Below the pieces are notes generated by a model. The model did no database searches. It saw only the letters and a list, made by a program, of their open reading frames with translations, and was not told where the DNA came from. Both the position numbers and the translations under genes were made by a program. A stretch of 64,000 nt of DNA. Source: Microbacterium lacus (GTDB lineage Bacteria; Actinomycetota; Actinomycetes; Actinomycetales; Microbacteriaceae). The stretch covers positions 1,984,001 to 2,048,000 of the forward strand of contig NZ_BAAAPK010000001.1 of NCBI RefSeq assembly GCF_039531105.1, written 5' to 3'. Numbering within the stretch: position 1 is the first letter of the stretch; each line of letters starts with the position of its first letter. Shown here in pieces: positions 61,765 through 64,000 of this stretch.

Positions 61765-62811
61765 GTGAAGGTGCACAATCCGTTCCGCGTCGCCCTCGTG
61801 GCGACCCTCGGCGTCGGCGTGGGTCTGCTGCTGATCAGCAGCGTCCAGACGCTGTCGACGATCCTGCTCTACGTCGGCACCGCGCTGTTCCTCAGCCTCG
61901 GCCTCGAGCCGGCCATCTCCTTCCTCGAGCGGCGCAAGCTTCCCCGGTGGGCCGCGGTGCTGATCACGATCCTCGGTGTGCTGGCCGCTTTCGCCGGGAT
62001 CGTGCTGATGCTCGTGCCGATCATCGCCGGCCAGATCAGTCAGCTCGTGGAAGCGATCACGAAGCTCGTCGAGAGCGGGACGACACTCGACGACTTCAAG
62101 GCGTGGCTGGGCGGCATTTTCCCGAACCTCAAGATCGACGAGGTGGTCGCCTTCGTCGAGGATTGGATCTCCAATCTCGACTACGCCTCGATCGGCCAGG
62201 GCGTCCTCGCCGTCGGCGCCTCGGTGCTGGCGGGCCTCGCCGGCGCCTTCATCGTGCTGATCCTCACGATCTACTTCACCGCTTCCACGCCGAATCTGAA
62301 GGCCGCCGTCTACCAGCTCGTCCCTGCCTCGAAGCGTGCGCGGTTCATCGACATCGCGGAGCAGATCACGAAGTCCGTCGGCTATTTCGTGATGGGCCAG
62401 GTCACGATGGGTGTGATCAACGGCGTGCTGAGCGCGATCTTCCTGTCGATCATCCAGGCTCCGTTCCCCGCCGTCCTGGCCGTCGTCGCCTTCTTCTTCT
62501 CGCTCATCCCCCTGGTCGGAACCCTCACCGGCTCCGCGATCATCGTCCTGATCTGCCTGGGTCTCGGCTCACCGACGACCGCGCTCGTCGCGGCGATCTA
62601 CTACCTGATCTACATGCAGATCGAGGCGTACGTGATCTCGCCGAGGGTCATGAACCGCGCGGTGTCGGTGCCCGGTGCCGTCGTCGTCATCGCAGCGCTC
62701 GCGGGCGGATCACTGCTCGGCCTGCTCGGTGCGCTCATCGCGATCCCGGTGGCCGCGAGCATCCTCATCATCTACCGCCAGGTGATCATCCCGCGGCAGA
62801 ACGAACGCTGA
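61765..62811 (+). CDS. AI-2E family transporter
   Basis: Membrane protein of 348 aa in the TqsA/PerM-like AI-2E family. It has about eight hydrophobic segments, an N-terminal pair (VALVATLGVGVGLLLISSVQTLSTILLYVGTALFLSLGLEP) and a central soluble-like stretch (LVESGTTLDDFKAWLGGIFPNLKIDEVVAFVEDWISNLDYASIGQG). The conserved C-terminal VAFFFSLIPLVGTLTGSAIIVLICLG and YYLIYMQIEAYVISPRVMNRAVSVP segments follow. Transport of AI-2 is proven for few members, and sodium-linked transport is likely in others. The GTG at 61765 has CAGGAGCCACC before it. A TATCCT hexamer lies at 61704-61709. Confidence 0.92.
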   Translation: MKVHNPFRVALVATLGVGVGLLLISSVQTLSTILLYVGTALFLSLGLEPAISFLERRKLPRWAAVLITILGVLAAFAGIVLMLVPIIAGQISQLVEAITKLVESGTTLDDFKAWLGGIFPNLKIDEVVAFVEDWISNLDYASIGQGVLAVGASVLAGLAGAFIVLILTIYFTASTPNLKAAVYQLVPASKRARFIDIAEQITKSVGYFVMGQVTMGVINGVLSAIFLSIIQAPFPAVLAVVAFFFSLIPLVGTLTGSAIIVLICLGLGSPTTALVAAIYYLIYMQIEAYVISPRVMNRAVSVPGAVVVIAALAGGSLLGLLGALIAIPVAASILIIYRQVIIPRQNER

Positions 62812-62821
62812 GACCTGCCGC

Positions 62822-63547
62822 TCAGTCCTCCGGGAGAGGACCGTCCCACGTGATGGGCAGCGGAAGGGCATCCGGGTTGACGGCGGCGACGATCTCCGTC
62901 AGAACGCGTCTGGTCTGGTTCTCCCCCACCCACAGATGCTTGCCGCCCTCGACGGCGATCATGACGGCATCCGGGATGCTCGCGAAACGTTCGGCGGCCG
63001 CATCCGGCCGGAGGTAGTCATCGAACTCCGGTACGATCACGATCACGCGACGGGAGTCGCCCGCCCAGGCGGCGACCTCCTCGGGTGTCGCACGGTGCAG
63101 CGGCGGAGAGAGCAGGATGACGCCCTCGATGTCATGGTCGCGTCCGTACTTGAGCGCGAGCTCCGTGCCGAAGGACCACCCGACCAGCCACGGACGAGGA
63201 AGACCCCTTTCACGCACGAGATCCATCGCGGCTGCGACGTCGAAGGCTTCGGACGCGCCTCCGTCGAATGTGCCCTCGCTCGTCCCGTGCGGCGACGTCG
63301 TGCCGCGCGTGTTGAAGCGCAGAACAGCGAGATCGGCGAGAGCGGGCAGTCGCGCCGCCGCTTTGCGGAGGATGTGCGAATCCATGAAGCCACCCGCGGT
63401 GGGCAGCGGGTGCAGCGTCACCAGCGTCGCGACGGGCGGAGTCTCCGACGGCTGGGCGAGCTCGCCCACGAGAGTGAGCTCGTCGAGCGTCCGGAGCGTG
63501 ATCGCCTCGCGGCGAGCGGGTAGAAGCACGGGTCCTCTGATGTCCAT
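62822..63547 (-). CDS. alpha/beta hydrolase (short esterase type)
   Basis: Alpha/beta hydrolase fold protein of 241 aa. It has a HPLPTAGGFMDSHILRKAA region typical of the family, a LRFNTRGTTSPHG loop, and the nucleophile elbow GWSFG with S125. The putative acid and histidine are in PEFDDYLRP and VEGGKHLWVGE. The sequence resembles dienelactone-hydrolase-like or KANL3/Tex30-like proteins with a small cap; the substrate is unknown. The ATG at 63547 lies one base after the stop of the upstream zinc-ribbon gene, so the pair is co-transcribed. It converges on the transporter gene. Confidence 0.86.
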   Translation of the reverse strand: MDIRGPVLLPARREAITLRTLDELTLVGELAQPSETPPVATLVTLHPLPTAGGFMDSHILRKAAARLPALADLAVLRFNTRGTTSPHGTSEGTFDGGASEAFDVAAAMDLVRERGLPRPWLVGWSFGTELALKYGRDHDIEGVILLSPPLHRATPEEVAAWAGDSRRVIVIVPEFDDYLRPDAAAERFASIPDAVMIAVEGGKHLWVGENQTRRVLTEIVAAVNPDALPLPITWDGPLPED

Positions 63548-63548
63548 G

Positions 63549-63833
63549 TCAGGCGATCCTCCAGCAGTGCGTATGCCAATGTCGTCGGGCGGCGAGATCC
63601 GCCTGATCCCCCAGAACGCCGTCCGAGCGCCACACCACCACGTGCGCCGTCGCCGGAGCCACCGACCGACCGCAGCCCGGGCACACGTACGATTTCGTCG
63701 CCTGCGACGCCGACACGGGCTGCACCGTCCACGTCACACCGCGCCTGATCTCGGACCGCTTCCAGCCGGCGATCAGCCGGTCCAGGCCGTCGTCGTCTGC
63801 TCCGTCGGGGCGACGACGGTTCGCGCGCGGCAT
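63549..63833 (-). CDS. zinc-ribbon-like hypothetical protein (94 aa)
   Basis: Short basic protein with a metal-binding pattern: CPGC near residue 51 and a histidine/cysteine cluster HWHTHCW at the end, with a beta-strand (AHVVVWRSDG) between them. That arrangement fits a zinc ribbon. Homologs in actinobacteria are often labelled ATP/GTP-binding protein, but no P-loop is present. The start at 63833 follows the preceding stop by 4 bp, and no Shine-Dalgarno site is clear, so it may rely on translational coupling to the gene upstream. It also couples to the hydrolase. Confidence 0.78.
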   Translation of the reverse strand: MPRANRRRPDGADDDGLDRLIAGWKRSEIRRGVTWTVQPVSASQATKSYVCPGCGRSVAPATAHVVVWRSDGVLGDQADLAARRHWHTHCWRIA

Positions 63834-63837
63834 GGGA

Positions 63838-64000
63838 TCAGTACCAGCCGACCGACTCGGAATGCGCCCATGCGCCGCAGGGGTCGCCGTAGCGCCCGCC
63901 GATGTACCCCAGCCCCCAGGAGATCTGCGTCGCGGGGTTGGTCTCCCAGTCCGCGCCGGCAGATCCCATCTTGCTTCCGGGAAGAGCCTGCGGGATGCCG
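63838..64000 (-). CDS. transglycosylase-like secreted protein, C-terminal fragment (partial)
   Basis: The reading frame runs into the window end. The visible last 54 residues include GSKMGSAGADWETN, ATQISWGLGYIGGRYGDP and CGAWAHSESVGWY, then a TGA stop at 63838-63840. This is the C-terminal end of the aggregation-promoting-factor/SLT-like transglycosylase domain found in secreted cell-wall proteins of Microbacteriaceae (the GLGYIGGRYG and WAHSxxxGWY pattern). The catalytic glutamate would lie outside the window. It is upstream of the zinc-ribbon gene on the same strand with a 4-bp gap. Confidence 0.8.
   Translation of the reverse strand, partial: GIPQALPGSKMGSAGADWETNPATQISWGLGYIGGRYGDPCGAWAHSESVGWY

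Overview
The window is about 64 kb of high-GC actinobacterial chromosome, most likely from Microbacteriaceae and probably Microbacterium or a close relative. Pointers are the strong G/C third-position bias, frequent GTG starts, ATGA/GTGA gene overlaps, many TAnnnT -10 hexamers placed 6-9 nt before start codons (leaderless genes), and the gene order. From memory, the block valS, clpX-clpP2-clpP1-tig, tRNA-Pro/tRNA-Gly, Nei1-type glycosylase, rpiB, pepN, trHbO, thioesterase, ettA, SSB-like gene follows the layout of the Mycobacterium tuberculosis Rv2448c-Rv2478c region. I see no insertion sequence, integrase, phage gene or CRISPR array; this is core chromosome with a few accessory genes.

Layout. 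1-9.2 kb: 3' end of valS, a small hypothetical gene, an ArsR-like regulator/71-aa protein/MFS exporter operon, a Dcp-type M3 peptidase, a NarL-type two-component system and a two-gene ABC exporter. 9.2-14.3 kb: clpX, clpP2, clpP1 and tig, with tRNA-Pro and tRNA-Gly, then a 450-bp intergenic region with a duplicated tRNA-Gly 3' end and nested hairpins. 14.3-24.4 kb: alpha/beta hydrolase, gamma-carbonic anhydrase, OafA-type acyltransferase, dps, amidohydrolase/PaiB pair, Nei1-type glycosylase, rpiB and an ArsR-SulP operon. 24.5-35.8 kb: pepN, mscS-globin, FAD dehydrogenase, an unknown gene and tesB sharing one promoter core, thioesterase-ettA, a lipoprotein, an SSB paralog. 35.8-42.5 kb: MocR/YczE pair, tRNA-Arg, orn, tRNA-His, a zincin-ClpS-DUF2017 operon, P-loop kinase, GerW-like protein, DNA polymerase IV. 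42.6-52.3 kb: gatCAB, acyl-CoA ligase, ligA, mnmA and its cysteine desulfurase. 52.4-58.8 kb: glgX-glgE-glgB for alpha-glucan metabolism. 58.8-64 kb: CnoX-like thioredoxin/TPR protein, a large membrane protein, AI-2E family transporter, alpha/beta hydrolase, zinc-ribbon protein and the 3' end of a transglycosylase-like gene.

How the genes work together. Protein quality control is concentrated here (trigger factor, ClpXP1P2, ClpS, PepN, Dcp, CnoX). Translation accuracy is served by ValRS, GatCAB, MnmA with a desulfurase, EttA and four tRNAs. Genome maintenance is served by LigA, Pol IV, the glycosylase and the SSB paralog, and storage glucan by GlgX/E/B. The most useful regulatory signals are 21 leaderless-type promoters, two divergent promoters built on a symmetric TAnnnTA heptamer, and candidate operators next to an ArsR-like regulator, an ArsR regulator and a MocR regulator. 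I did not find a convincing undescribed multi-gene system; the novelty is mainly in regulatory architecture and in a few uncharacterised conserved proteins.
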